64,000 bases of DNA from Punica granatum (GCF_007655135.1 NC_045134.1:9444982-9508981), one strand, 5' to 3'. Positions 32,780 through 45,228 are shown, counted from the stretch's first letter. Numbers and translations: made by a program. Notes: generated by a model from the letters alone, not told the origin.

Positions 32780-35700
32780 TCGAACAACATAATACATAAG
32801 AAAACTATTTTAAAAAAAGAAATATATAAATTATAAGTAAATTAATAGTATCTCATTTTGAATAAATTTGTGACCATTTCTAGTCTAAAATATGTTCTTA
32901 TTTTAATTTATAAATAAATAAAATAAAAAATAGTCAATAATATCTATGAGGATCGATGACCCAAAAAAGTAAAATTTTGACATTTTTATTATTTCTAGCA
33001 CGAATTTTTTAATTAAAAAAATTAAAAATTATGAGTTTCTTATAACGTTTAGAGTGCCATCAATTTCCTATCAATTTTAACAGATTTTTCTTATATGGCG
33101 CTAACATTGTAGACACGGCACGTGAAAATCTACCAAGTGGAACCCCATGGATATTTAAATATCAAATTAAAAATAAAAATTATTAAAGGAAACTAATAAT
33201 ATTCACAAAAAATATTTCATTTAATTTTATAATAAAATAAATAAATAATATTAAATTCATGGAAACATATAAGTATATATATTAAAAATAGTATATACAA
33301 AATTAACATACTAATGACAAATCACTGTATCTAAATATATGTATTAGTTTTTGTACAATTTTACCAAATTATATCTATTATTTTTTACTCTATTGAAGAA
33401 AAGTAAAACTGAAGGCAAGAATAAAACTATAAAACTGCTCAAATTTTAAACTCATATATCTTATCTCGCTCATCCATCAATTCACACATGTTCATCTTTC
33501 ACTACACTTTTTACTTATTTCTCTTCAACCCCCACTCCATCTCTATCTCAACCTAAGTTATTTTTCTTTTCTTTCACCAAAAAAAATTATTTTTTTCAAT
33601 TTCCATCACAATTTTTTAAAATTTTTTAATAATAGCACAATTATGTAGAATTACAAACGGTATATAATAATGAGAATACAGAGGTAACATTTTAAACTAT
33701 GTTTTTTTTCCACATAGCGTTAGTGCATAATCTAGTGTATGAATAATAAAACTTTGATAAGTACGATTAAAATATTGGACATGATTTAAAAAAAAATGAA
33801 ATTAATGCAATTTAAAAACAATTTATTTCAAGAATTTTTTTTCAATTATATATTTTTCTGACTTGATCTTTCTTTTCAATAGAATATCCTAAAGAAAAAA
33901 TAGAGAAATGAATTTAAATTTTTAATAAAAGTTTTCAAAATAACTAATAGAAATATTATTTTCACGAATAGTCTTGCAATGACATCCATAACTCGAAAAT
34001 TCAAAAAAATCCAACCCAAATAGATAGAAAAATTTCGAAAATTAAGACCTTAAGGGTCGGGTTTAAGTTTTAAAGAAAGAAAATTTGAAGGAAATTGATC
34101 GTACCCGATTTTGTGTATGTATAAATTTATTTTAGTAATTCATATTATATATTATAATTTATACTTTACAAATAAAATAAAAAAATAAACAATACACATT
34201 AGATCCCACCTAAGGCACAAGAGTAAATTTATATTTAGTTGCAAACTGATAAGTTATATTGATAATCGATATTATATTTACATTGGAAGTAACTTATCTC
34301 TTCCTTTTTACAAACGTACACTTGAGAAGCAAGAACAAAAATGTACCTAAAACTCATGAAGGTGGACATTAACAGCATGAGGACTTTAAGCTTGTGCAAC
34401 ATTATTAGCAGGTGGCGGCGGCACGCATTGCAGTGGTAATGGATAAAACGATAGTCGATATCTGTGGACAGAAGAAAAAGGAGAGAATAAGAATAGAGAG
34501 AGAAGAAGAAATTTGAGATAAGAGAAAATAAAATTAAATAAAAAAATTAATGATATGGTATCTCTTTTCTTTGAAACTCTTTTTCTCTTTCTTTCTTTTT
34601 TATTCTCCAAAATGCGTAATTTTGTATCCATAGAATCCCATAAAAAATTTGATTGGGACTTTCAAAATAAATTACTGATCGCATAATGTCTAAAATAATT
34701 TTTTTAGTTAATTAATATAAATTTTTTAATTACAAGATATATGACAGTAACTCATTAGAAAATATGCATCTATAAAATAATTTAAAAAAATTCTTAATTT
34801 AAAATTTGAAAATCCATCTATACAAATGTAAATAGAAAACATGAGAGATGAACCATGAGCATTGAATGGAAATGTTATTTTATATTTGATACGGTCGTAA
34901 GAGTGAATAGTTATGGGAAAGAACATAATAGGTAGTTTTTATAGTGAAAATGTGTATTGAATTCGAAAGGTCATGAGAAAGAATAGATATAAGTTGATTT
35001 TTTAAACTTAAAAAAAAGGAATTATGGTAGAAGAAAGAGAATACGAGAAATTTTTTCCAACGATTAGCAAAGTTAAATAATAAGAATAATTAAAAATCAA
35101 AAGAGAAAATAGAAAAGATACATATGTAAATAGGAAAGGGAAGAGAAGAACCATGACTGTTGAATGTAGAAGTTATTTCATGTTTGATGTAGTTGTCGGA
35201 GTGAATAATTATGAGGAAGAATATGTCAGGTAATTTTTATAGTGAAGAAGTATAAAATGATATCTTGAAGTCGAAAGGTCATGAGAAAGAATATATAAAA
35301 GTTAGTTTTTCTATTAAAATAAATGAAAGGATGCCATGCTATTGAAAATATGTGATATTTAGTAGCATTCGTATTATTTAAATAAATAGTAAAATAGTAA
35401 TATTGTTAATTTACCACGGGAAGAAAGAAAAAAAAAGTTGGAGAAACGCTTTGGAAATAGTCGTACTTTGGAAGAGATATATAAAGTTTAACTCGACTGA
35501 GACAATATATGATAGAACATTTGAGGCAACAAATGTTGAGAATGAGCGATGAATAGAGAGTAAGAAAAAATCATACTAATAAAGCACACCAAAAGTGTGA
35601 GAGTAAAATGTGTGAAAAGAAAAATAGAAATTTACAAAGGATACAAGTATTTTTTGAAACAAAAATTGGGAAAAAAATCACTTGATTCAAAAAAATATGA

Positions 35701-36940
35701 ACATGTTTGGACAATAGACGCTGAAAATGAACATACGGTGTAATGAAATTTTAAAACTATAAATCGTTATGAAATAATAATAGAACAAACATATCTATAA
35801 TGAAGGGCTAACTCAGTTGAGAGAGATGCAAGACAATAAAACGTTGAAAATGAGCAATGAATAGAAACGACCGGTTTATATATATAGTGAAAATGTGCGA
35901 TCAAAAGTCATGAGCCAAAAAGATACGAGAAAAAGTCATGAAAGCATAAGAGCATTTTTAGAATATTAAAATTGAAGAAACTTATTATACTTTTATATAT
36001 AGTATAGATAAAAGATTTTTATTTCATTGTACTATGCCAATTATCCTCTCTTGTAACCGAAGAAGATATAATCATAGTCTTCATTTCGTGGTCGTTACTT
36101 GCAGAAATTATTTTACTAAAGGTACTTTTGGAAGTGAAAGTATGACGATATTTTTCTTTCGGCTATTTTAATAGTCGAGATAACTATAAAAATCTAGAAT
36201 GAATAACTTTTTATCATTAATATATTTATTAATATATTATAAATATAGAGCTGCAAAGTACTTTATTTAAAAAAATAACTATCTTTACCATTATAAAAGT
36301 ATGGAGCTAAACAAAGTGTTTTTTGATTTTTCTTAATTCTAATTTTACCCTTTTAATGAATCTAAACATATTTCAATTTTATATACTTTATCCATTTGAT
36401 AGCTCTAGCCACTTTTACACATTCAATATATTAAGATAAATTTTAATTCAGTCATGTACATAGCCACATGGAGATACATTTCTTCATTTCACCTAGAGTC
36501 ACTAAATGTGCTCTTTCATACAAAAAAGACACGTCCTTCTATTCATTTATGAATATACTAGAGTGATATACCCCAATGACTGAAGGAAGCGTGCTTTCAT
36601 GTATATTGAAGATACACGTCTTCACTTGATCTAAAGGAAGCGTGCTTTCATATAATGTGTTTCAACTCATTCAATTAGAAAACATTTCATGTTTTCTTGC
36701 TCTTATTCGGGTTAGCTGTTTCATGAGCTTTTTTTTTTTAAAGTTTTTCAAATCTAACATGAACTTTATATTTTTTTTTCATAAATATACTTATGATCAT
36801 AGCCTCAAATCTACAGTTCATCGATTTTTCTGTGACATGGCGATCGACCGGCGATATGGTGCTAGAAAAATATTGAAAGTAAAATGAATTGCATTAGAAT
36901 TCCAAAATGAAAAGAATATTTCATAAAATTCAAGAAAAAA
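32780..36940. other. Long AT-rich block with old repeats, no gene seen
   Basis: About 4.2 kb with no supportable gene. Segments at about 34800-35000 and 35110-35310 are diverged direct copies, sharing ATGAGAGATGAACCATGAGC-like text and AAAGGTCATGAGAAAGAATA. AAGGAAGCGTGCTTTCAT occurs twice near 36583 and 36634, each a small hairpin. An 81-codon minus-strand frame at 34386-34631 is low complexity. Confidence 0.5.
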
Positions 36941-36949
36941 TGAAATAAT

Positions 36950-37115
36950 TATTGATTTTTTTTTAATTAAAGAAAATTCATAGATTTAGTATGAGTATAG
37001 AAAAGCAAATGAAATAAAAGGAAATGAAAGTCCTACATGTAAGAATCAAATTCAGAATCTCTTAATGTCGAATCAATAACTTGTGCAATTGTACCAAAGC
37101 CTCATCCTCAGTAGT
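36950..37115 (-). mobile_element. SINE family 3 (Au-like), degenerate
   Basis: The minus strand reads TTTGGTACAATTGCACAAGT, then GAATTTGATTCTTACATGTA and GGACTTTCATTTCCTTTTAT. The 3' half recurs in plus orientation at 41965-42070. Resemblance to Au-type SINEs is by general form only. Confidence 0.45.
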
Positions 37116-37464
37116 AATTGAAAATCTGTGTCTAAGGGTTAGGGAACTAGACAGTAAGACAGGTTTAGTATGAGCATGATTGCTTGACTTTTAGGGTCTC
37201 CTTTCTTGTTCCAAGCTTGGTTAGTAATTTATCGGTTTGGTCCTGCTTAATTCGGTGCCCTACGATATGATTGCATTCCCAAATTTGCAATGAATGTATT
37301 ATGCTATCTCCATAGATGTCCGACATAGACCGTTCTGAGCATGAATTAGCAGAAATATTATTTTCTCAAAAAGCCCTGGTTATAAAAATTGGACACCTTG
37401 TGAGCATTTATGAAGATATGTCGAATGCATTTGTCTATGTAAATTGTTAACATGGAGAGGAAGG

Positions 37465-37605
37465 AAATTTGGTACAGTGGCATAAGTCATCGCCCAGAAT
37501 CATAAGTCTCGAATTCGATCCTCATAAGTTGGGCTTTCATACTCCTTTATTTAACTTTGCTATTTCTATTCTTTTATTAGACCATAAGCCTCGCTTGTAA
37601 CCAAA
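37465..37605 (+). mobile_element. tRNA-derived SINE, family 1 related
   Basis: GGTACAGTGGCATAAGTCAT (A box), AGTCTCGAATTCGATCCTCA (B box), a TTTCTATTCTTTTATTAGAC segment and a CTTGTAACCAAAAAAAA tail. Target duplication not recognised. Confidence 0.6.
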
Positions 37606-37813
37606 AAAAATTATTAATGTGCATGCATGTCTACTACTCAGTCATGTGGAGTTCCCTGGCTAAAGTTTCTTAGTCAGTTCTTGATATATAAAAGGCCAAC
37701 ATGCGTAAATATTATTACAAATTGAAGAAACAATTTAGTTTGTCTAACTTTTCTTTTCCAAAAATATTAATAAAGAAATAACAATATTGATTATTAACAA
37801 CTATTAGATGAAT

Positions 37814-37972
37814 TAAGAGAGGTTATAGCGCAGTAGTGCACCTTTCGTCCGTGACCAAAAGGTCTCAGGTTCAATACTTAGTGGGACTACCTGTGTCCCA
37901 TTATTAGATATTTAAGATTTCTATTTCAATATATTAAGCCCATGAACCTTCCTTGTAATTAAAAAATAAAAT
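37814..37972 (+). mobile_element. Full-length tRNA-derived SINE, family 1, with 15-bp perfect target duplication
   Basis: Exactly flanked by AACTATTAGATGAAT at 37799-37813 and 37973-37987. Internal order: GGTTATAGCGCAGTAGTGCA (polymerase III A box), GGTCTCAGGTTCAATACTTA (B box), GTGGGACTACCTGTG, TTTCTATTTCAATATATTAA, CCTTCCTTGTAATT and an A-rich tail. This is the best reference copy in the window. It lies about 20 bp from the left end of the Harbinger element. Confidence 0.93.
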
Positions 37973-38486
37973 AACTATTAGATGAATGGACCTTAAGGTG
38001 ATTAACAACGCGTTTGGTTTGACAGTAACATTTTAAAATGAGATTTTGATGAAAAGGACAAAATGCTGTGACCGTTTGAATCAAGCGGTGGACCCCACAC
38101 CCCTTCCCCGGTTTGACTCTTTGACTGTTCGCTGCTTCCCCACGAGAAATCTACCCAGCCCCCATCCCTCCCTTGCTTCCTTCGGTTCAGTTTTCCTCTG
38201 CAACTGAAGCCGGCCCCCCTCCCTCCCCCGCCCCTCTTCTTTCTCTGCTGGACAACGCGTATGATTTCTGTCCGAAAGAATCTGTTGTTCGCCCAGTCGT
38301 GAGATTCGCGTGTAGGCAGCCCACCTCCCACGAAACCCCTGCATCAAACATCTCTGTTAGTTCGAGCACTACAACACAGACGTGAGGTTTTGGGCCCCTA
38401 CCATTCTGTCTCTTCTTAAGCTGTGCAATATGCTCAGTCACCGCACCCATACCCAAGTCGAAGGTAATTTCGCTCACTCAATCGAT

Positions 38487-38835
38487 GTTACTCCTTCAAA
38501 ATTCCTCTGCTTGTGGGTGAATGCTATTATATGCATTTGAACTATTAGGGTTACATGTCTAGGAAGGTGCTGAATCATGTGTTGAGCACCTTCGTTCTGT
38601 GCCAATGAAGTTACTCCTTCGAAATTCCTCTGCTTGTGGGTGAACTGTGGTAAGCAATTGAATTGTTAGGGTAATTTTTTCGGTTAGGTGCTGAATCATG
38701 TGTTGAGCACCTTTGTTTTGTGCCAACACAGTTACTCCTTCAATCTTGAACTCTGCTTGTCAGTGAAATGTGGTAAGCAATTGAAAAATTCCTCTGCCTG
38801 TTTGGTAAGGTGCTGAATGATGTATGATTGTGGGA
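38487..38835 (+). repeat. ~122-bp tandem repeat inside the Harbinger leader
   Basis: GTTACTCCTTC starts at 38487, 38610 and 38731. Each unit continues with CTCTGCTTGT and most contain AAGGTGCTGAATCATG and TTGAGCACCTT. Lies between the promoter-like part and the first transposon gene. Confidence 0.85.
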
Positions 38836-39008
38836 ATTTAAACGATACATACTATAAAAGTCTCCTTGACTGCTACTGTGGGTAGTTAGACGGCGAAGCT
38901 TGAATGTATGACTATATATATGCTTTGCTTGTATGATTGTATATGTGCCTAGTTAACCTTGATTGTTATATGCACTTTACAAGTCGTCGATAGTTCTCTG
39001 CAACTGAG

Positions 39009-40003
39009 ATGGCTCCCAGGGGTGAAGGCATAGTTGAGTGGACTAACGAGCTGGAGAGTGCTTTCATTGACATCATGGTCGATAAGTTCCAAAGGACACA
39101 TACAATATCTTGGAAATGGAAGGACCGGGAATAGATGAATACGGAACTTGAAAAGAAATTTCCCGGTGTGTTTCTTGACGTCGAAAAGTTGAAAACAAAA
39201 GCACAAAGGCTGAAGACACAGTACACTCAGTTCACATAGCTCATTCAGCACACTGGAGTAGGTTGGGATGGGCTGATCAACACCGTGAAGGCAAGTCCTG
39301 ATATTTGGGACAAGTTTATCAAGGTACTCTAACGATTAGTCTTTACAATTTTGCTCATTTCACGCAAAGTCGTTCTTACTAAGTATTGCTCGTGTATAAC
39401 ATGTAGAGGCACAGTAACTTTAGGACGCTCCACTTGAAAGGTTGCAAGCATTATGAGGCCTTAGAACTAATGTTCAAATATGCTACAGCAACAGGGGGCC
39501 TACGAATTTCTTCAACCGACCCACCTTAGAGCCCTCGATCCTATGCATGCATGGAAGAGGAATTTCTAGCAGCATGGAACAGCCGTGGAAAAGAGTCTAT
39601 CGATCTTGCAGAGGGCTCCGGAGACAATGACGTTCATGAGGTTGATGAACCTGTTGTTACAGGGTCCAGGCGGCGAGTGAGAAAGAGAGTTTTGAACACC
39701 AACACGCACTTGCAGGAGTTAATTGACTTATTCAGGGAAAGTATGACCAAGAAGGAGAAAGCGAAAAAGTCTACCCCTCCAGAGTCAAAGAAGAGCAAGT
39801 CCATGACGAGCCCTGCGAAACCAGCACAACACAGCATCGCGGAAGCCATGAACGTGCTCAATAAAATGCAGGGAACAATTACCATACCCGAGTATCTCGC
39901 TGGAGTGGCGCGTATTACGGAGGATGACCGTTGGCATCAGGCGTTCGTTTGCATGTTTGATGAAGCTAGGCGCGAATGGCTGCGCAGCCTTGTTCGTCCT
40001 TGA
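39009..40003 (+). pseudogene. Harbinger Myb/SANT-like accessory protein gene, three in-frame stops
   Basis: Exon 1 is 39009-39323 and exon 2 is 39407-40003, with an intron from GTACTC to ATGTAG. The first exon encodes a Myb/SANT-like domain (WTNELESAFIDIMVDKF, then GVGWDGLINTVKASPDIW). The second carries MEEEFLAAWNSRGKESIDL, a basic Ser/Lys-rich linker near SRRRVRKR and KKEKAKK, and a C-terminal helix region. In the family this protein binds DNA and helps the transposase reach the nucleus and the element ends. Frame is preserved throughout, but TAG stops occur at 39132-39134, 39237-39239 and 39527-39529. The open part 39551-40003 is 150 codons. Confidence 0.85.
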
Positions 40004-40245
40004 ACGGCCGAATTTTCCTCCTCGTATGTGTTTGTTATCTACTTCTTCGTTTTTCAATTATGACATTAACCAAACCCTTGTTTTGCATCTGTTCTGTTTG
40101 AACCTGCTTGTCTTTTATTGACTTTAATTTGCTTTGTGTGAATATCTGTGATGTGTCCTTCTATGGTTTTGATTGATAATGCATTTGATATGTGTTTGAG
40201 ACATTCTTCCCTTCGTCAGTTCGTGTCTATTTTTGATAATCTATC

Positions 40246-41651
40246 ATGTTAACGTTTGTCGATATAGTTCGTCAACTTCAACGAAAGAGGACGATGCCAA
40301 GGCACAGGAACTCACCACAAGATGATAATGAATCAAGCAACGAAGACGACTACAGCATAGAAGATTTGCCCGTCCCTCTAGCGATCCACATTGTAGCGTT
40401 TGAACAACATGTCCCCCGTACACGTCCATGTAGAACTTCACGTCTACGAGGCAGATAGTACATTCACGAAATGCTTTCAAATGATACAAGGTGTTAAGAA
40501 AATTTCAGGATAGACCCTCACGTATTTCAAAATTTGTGCGACACGTTAAGAGCAAACTGTGGTAGTTGAAATACAAGGAATGGTATGACCGTCGAGGAGA
40601 TGCTTTGAATGTTCTTACTCGTAGTTGCACATAATACTTGATTATCCGTTGTTGTTGAAAGCTTTCAGCATTCCAAGGAGACTGTCTCACGGGTAATCAA
40701 TTTAATACTTCAAGGAATTCATTCGTTAGTGCCAACGTATATAAGACCGAGGAACATTGAGGAGCAGCCTGAAATTTGCAGGTGCCGACAATGGTATCCA
40801 TTCTTTAGGGTAATGATCGTACAACTGCCGAGTGAACTTCTATTCTTTTATTAAATGTACTCTAATTCGTATTGATTTTTATTATCATTGCAGCATTGCA
40901 TCGGGGCAATGGATGGAACTCATGTTGATGTTATTATGCCAGCTTCTGTGAGAGGCGCGTATCGCGATTGAAACGGTGACATAACGCAAAATGTTCTTAC
41001 TGTTTGTTCCCATCAAATGATCGTCACTTATGTCATGATCGGATGGGAAGGTTTGGCACACAACTCCAGAATTCTTTCTGATGCCGCAACGTTACCGGCG
41101 TTCTTCGCACCACAAGGCGGTAAGTTGTTACTGCTCATATACCATGTCAGATATATATTATTTGTACATGTGTGCACACAAAACAATATTATGTAGTTGA
41201 TGCGGGCTTCCCAAATATTTCTGATTATTTGGCCCCTTACAAAGGCCAACGGTATCACCGCAGTGACTTTAATAATGACAATCCTCCAATGACGAAGGAA
41301 GAGCTATTTAATCAGCGACACGTATCCATTCGTAATATAATAGAACGGTGCTTCGGTGTTCTCAAGAATAGATTTGGAATACTGCGGGTAATGCCAAACT
41401 TCAGACTGCGCCGCCAAGGACAAATTGTGCTTGCCTGCTTTATGTTGCACAATTTCATTCGGATCAATAGTTATCACGATAGATTATTCGAGGAGTATGG
41501 TGATGCATGGCACTATTACGATAAATTTCGCAATCCGCCTCAACAAACTGGAACCCGAAATGATATTGACATGAGCAATAGGGAGATGGATGCAATACGG
41601 GACCGTATTGCAAATCAAATATGGCGCGCTGAAAGAGGAGGAACCTCTTAG
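40246..41651 (+). pseudogene. Harbinger (HARBI1-like) DDE transposase gene, six stops and a lost catalytic Asp
   Basis: Reading starts near 40246 or the ATG at 40294. Exon 1 ends at 40809, exon 2 is 40894-41119, and exon 3 is about 41172-41651. Recognisable parts: NTRNGMTVEEML and FQHSKETVSRVI (N-terminal helix-turn-helix region), CIGAMDGTHVDV with the first Asp (40912-40914), MIGWEGLAHNSRIL where the second catalytic Asp position is Asn (AAC, 41062-41064), and NIIERCFGVLKNRF with the Glu (41343-41345). Stops: TAG 40456, TAA 40495, TGA 40567, 40606, 40639 and 40969. Exon 3 (159 codons) is intact and ends ERGGTS. In the family this enzyme cuts at TWA targets. It cannot function here. Confidence 0.92.
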
Positions 41652-41834
41652 CATGAAAATGAAGTGATAGTGTTGTGAATTTATTATAATGGAATTGTAT
41701 TATAATAAAGTGGTATAAATGTTTATGTTTGGGACCCACCTGTTTGACTTTTAATGAATTATTTTGTTTGATTGTGGGTAGAATTAAGTTAAGTTATGAT
41801 TTTAAAATTATACTTACAAACCAAACGAACCTAA

Positions 41835-41975
41835 TTGGTGTGTTTGGTTTTAGAGTTAAGTAGAGTTGAATTTAAATTTTGATTGGGTTATAATGATTGT
41901 GTTGTTGAATTACGAGAAAAAGTGAAAAAAAATAATTGATAAAAAAGTAATGATTGTATTGTTGAAAAAAAGTCG
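41835..41975. mobile_element. MITE half (Tourist-like), abutting the Harbinger right end
   Basis: TTGGTGTGTTTGGTTTTAGAG and GAGTTAAGTAGAGTTGAATT match the left part of the MITE at 12500. The right terminus is missing, and it passes into the SINE family 3 tail at 41965-42070. Confidence 0.6.
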
Positions 41976-42074
41976 AGATTCTAAATTTGATTCTTACACG
42001 TAGGACTTTCATTTCCTTTTATTTCATTTGTTTTTCTATCCTCATTAAATCTATGAATTTTCTTTATGACAAAA

Positions 42075-43475
42075 AAAAATTCAATAAGTATTTCGCCATC
42101 GTGTTCTGCAGACCACCCATATCTTACTGATTTGATGTTTCGTAGTATTTATTGTTAGAATATACATTTTAATAATAGATTCCGAGGTACAAAGCGTGTG
42201 GAAACTAAAAGAAGATGAAGGATATTAATGGTGTCCCATGAAGAACTGTGACTTTACATAAATTAAGAGATATAGCAATTAGTTTTTCTTTTATATGGAC
42301 TCGAGTGAAATTGTTTATTACTCAAACAATACTTATTGATTATTATGCTTAATTAAGTGGAAGTTGTCATATTATATTTTATTTTTCGAAATGTGTTTAA
42401 GCAGGCAAAGAATCTATAAGCATGACAATCGAAGGAATCAAACCCTTGGTACGATATTCCAGGCCGACAAAAATGAGAAAATAAGAAAGATGATTTCCAC
42501 ACCCGTGATCACTTTCATTGATGTTTTTTATTCGCTCCCAATAGTAATGTGCAAATGGAATATCTGCGAAAAGTAAAAATACTAAACACTTAATTAAAAT
42601 ATGAAATAATTAAATTAAAGTACCAAATGTCATCATGATAAAGAATCATGTTAGATACTTATAAAAAATTAAGAGAAAAGAGTAATGTTAGAAATTCCCT
42701 CACTGAAAGACCCTAAAAATGTAATTATTAATATAAAATTTAATATTTAGAATAATGTTATGTAATTATTATATTACGCTCATGCATAAGTTTATTAGTT
42801 TTTGACTTTATTTTTCATAGAATATCGATAAAAATTAGGTTGGATTAGTTTTCGACTTTATTTTTCATAGCATGTTTGAACTCATATATAAGTATATCAG
42901 TTTTTGACGTTTTTGGATGAATTATACTTATTGTAAAATTGAAAACGTGCTTGTTTCTAGATATACAATCACAGTACTATTAACTCGGATTTTCTAATAA
43001 CTTACCCTTTCTAAAAGAGCCATAAGTATGAAATTATTTAGTAGGAAAGGTTCACGTAAAGTACAAGTTATTAATTTATTAACTATTTTTTAGTAGGAAT
43101 TTAATAACTTTTCTATCAATCGAAAAAAATTAAAACTTATCTCCTCAGTTTTTTGTAATTACAAACAAAACACTTACCTTTCTAAAAGTAATTTAGAAGC
43201 ACCCGTAGAAAAAAAAATCTAATTTTTTAGTGAGAGTTATAATGAAAAACGGATTTCAAAGTTCATATGATAACAAAGAAATAACTGTTGAGTTAAATAC
43301 ATTTGTTACAGAAGAAATTCATAATTCACCATGTATAAGGTTCAAGAAAAATCATATCTAACAACTGTAAACATATAGAAAAAGAGAATATAAGAAATAG
43401 AGAAATCCGAATTTGATTAAAAAAGTTCAATTTATTTTAATATAAAAATTATTATAGACAAGTATATATATATAT
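42075..43475. other. AT-rich intergenic DNA, nothing recognised
   Basis: No gene supported. A 70-codon plus-strand frame at 42364 lacks motifs. Confidence 0.5.
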
Positions 43476-43481
43476 AAAGGG

Positions 43482-43948
43482 ATAATTACACTGGTGGTCC
43501 AAAAAGTTTCACTAATGTATCAAGTTGGTCTAAAAAGTTTTTTTTTGCTATTTGATGGTACAAAATGTTTCAAAAGGGTAACATGATAGTACAAACCGTT
43601 ATTTCACCATTGACACCGTCAAGCGAAGCTGACGTGGCCGACACGTAGCTCTGATATGTTTTTAGGAGTTGGTGGAACGTTACATGATGGTTCAAACTCT
43701 TTTGAAGTTGTCAATTAATGGTCCAAAATATTTTACAAATGTAACATAATGGTACAAAATATTTCTTTAATTAACTTAAAGGTCCACCCATGTCAATAGC
43801 GAGATGACGACGTCAATGGCGAGATAATGGTTTGTATTATCATGTTACACTTTTGAAATATTTTGTACCATCAAGTAGCAAAAAAAAATTTTTTGGACCA
43901 ACTTGATACATTAGTGAAACTTTTTGGACCACCAGTGTAATTACTCCA
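43482..43948. mobile_element. Foldback (MULE-like) element, 0.47 kb
   Basis: TAATTACACTGGTGGTCC at the left is mirrored exactly at the right. The inverted match continues for about 130 bp (AAAAAGTTTCACTAATGTAT, TTGGTCTAAAAAGTTTTTTT). The centre repeats GATGGTACAAAAT and CATGATGGTTCAAA phrases. Flanks TATATAAAG and CATATAAAA may be a degenerate duplication. Confidence 0.75.
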
Positions 43949-43949
43949 T

Positions 43950-44655
43950 ATAAAAAAAGAGAGGATATTTTGAAAGGGTTCTTTTCTCGGTGTGAACCCT
44001 GATATCCGGAAACCTAATTTTGAAATGGTTCCTTTAACTTTTTTTATATTGATTAGATGTACATATGTCTATATATTAGTAAAGAATGATTCTAACAATG
44101 GTAGAAATCATACGTTGATAAATTGTTTTTATTCGTTATCTATTAATCATTGCTTTTTTCCTACACTCAGCTCAATAACCTTTTCTTTAGACTCTTACTA
44201 TCTTAATTGTAGTATATATAAACATTATATAAATAATTTATTAATCTAAACTATTATAAGTTTTATAAATAGAAAACTTTAATTGTTAGAAGTTAACTTA
44301 GATAATGGCCCTTACATTTGTATACAATTTTTTGTCATATCTAAAATAGCACCTTTGTTAAATAAATGATTACTGTAATGATATCATAAGTTTATTAAAT
44401 AAAAGTCAATTTTGATGAAATCAACGCATAACAATTTAGATGGAGGATGGCTGATAAAATGATAAGGAGTTATCAACCAATATACCTCTAGCTTAAAATG
44501 AATACCGCGCAACCAGTTAGTTATGGGCTAGTTTATATATAAACTAGTCACCGCATCAGTTGGTTGCACGAGCCTTTAGATTTTAGTTTACTAATAAAAA
44601 TGCACATGCATTGCACATGATGTCATGTATCTCAATTAATTCTACTCTAAAAACT
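43950..44655. other. AT-rich intergenic DNA, nothing recognised
   Basis: No gene supported. Confidence 0.5.
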
Positions 44656-45059
44656 CTAAAATTTTACTAAAAATTGATAATTCATGTTTATAATTCTATT
44701 ATTATATATTGAGGTTACCTGTTATATCAGGTGTTGCATCATTTTAATATTATTGACCAAAAAATTTTCAACACTGCGGCATCGTGCGGGCATCGCCCTA
44801 GTATATATATATTGCTCTGGCGCCAAAGCCTATGATTTATTAGGCAGTACCAATTTTGTAACTATGCGATGATTTAGTTTTGCTTGTGATTGTGAGATTC
44901 GTAATCTTGTTAGCACGTCAAATTGATAAAACTGCCTTCGAGAAGAAAATGCAAACCAAGTTGGACAATCTTTTGTTGATTTTGCATGAATGATAAGATA
45001 TGTGGCAATTAGTGGAAGTTGTTACATTTAATTTCATGAAATGTGCAACGTAGATTGAT

Positions 45060-45228
45060 TTAAGCGGTTCGACGCTCGTTCCGCTTAAACAAGATCTCGG
45101 ATTCGAATCCTTGTGATTGTAGAAAATCCACGCTGTGAGAGCTTTATCCCTTAGTGAGCTGACCCAGCTTGACTGAATTAGTCGAGGTCCAATTGGACTT
45201 TCGGATTTCAGGGTTCACACCGAAAAAA
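45060..45228 (+). mobile_element. SINE family 2 (left-arm copy; mirrored at 47912-48080)
   Basis: TTTAAGCGGTTCGACGCTCG (A-box region), TCTCGGATTCGAATCCTTG (B box), GAGAGCTTTATCCCTTAGTG, CAATTGGACTTTCGGATTTC and a CACACCGAAAAAA tail. Other copies are at 55662-55771 and 60549-60677. Confidence 0.75.

Larger units (their letters stand above)
38006..41831 (+). mobile_element. PIF/Harbinger DNA transposon, almost complete but dead
   Basis: 3.8-kb element. Ends: CAACGCGTTTGGTTTGACAG on the left and GGTTCGTTTGGTTTGTAAG read inward from the right; both continue into an ATTTTAAAAT block. TAA lies at 38003-38005 and 41832-41834. It holds the two genes of autonomous PIF/Harbinger elements in the same orientation: a Myb/SANT-like protein (39009-40003) and a DDE transposase (40246-41651). 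A GC-richer promoter-like region (38090-38480) and a 122-bp tandem array precede them. Ends are one base out of register, so boundaries may shift by a base or two. Confidence 0.88.

Noticed and set aside
38002..38477. Three minus-strand frames of 88-109 codons in the Harbinger leader
   Set aside because: GC-rich promoter-like sequence of the transposon; no motif, and they lie antisense to its genes.
38679..38688. TTTTTTCGGTTAGG as a further micro-insertion
   Set aside because: No flanking duplication; it is a variant within the 122-bp tandem repeat.
45105..45122. Genuine tRNA gene (B-box-like TCGGATTCGAATCC)
   Set aside because: No cloverleaf or acceptor stem; part of a tRNA-derived SINE.
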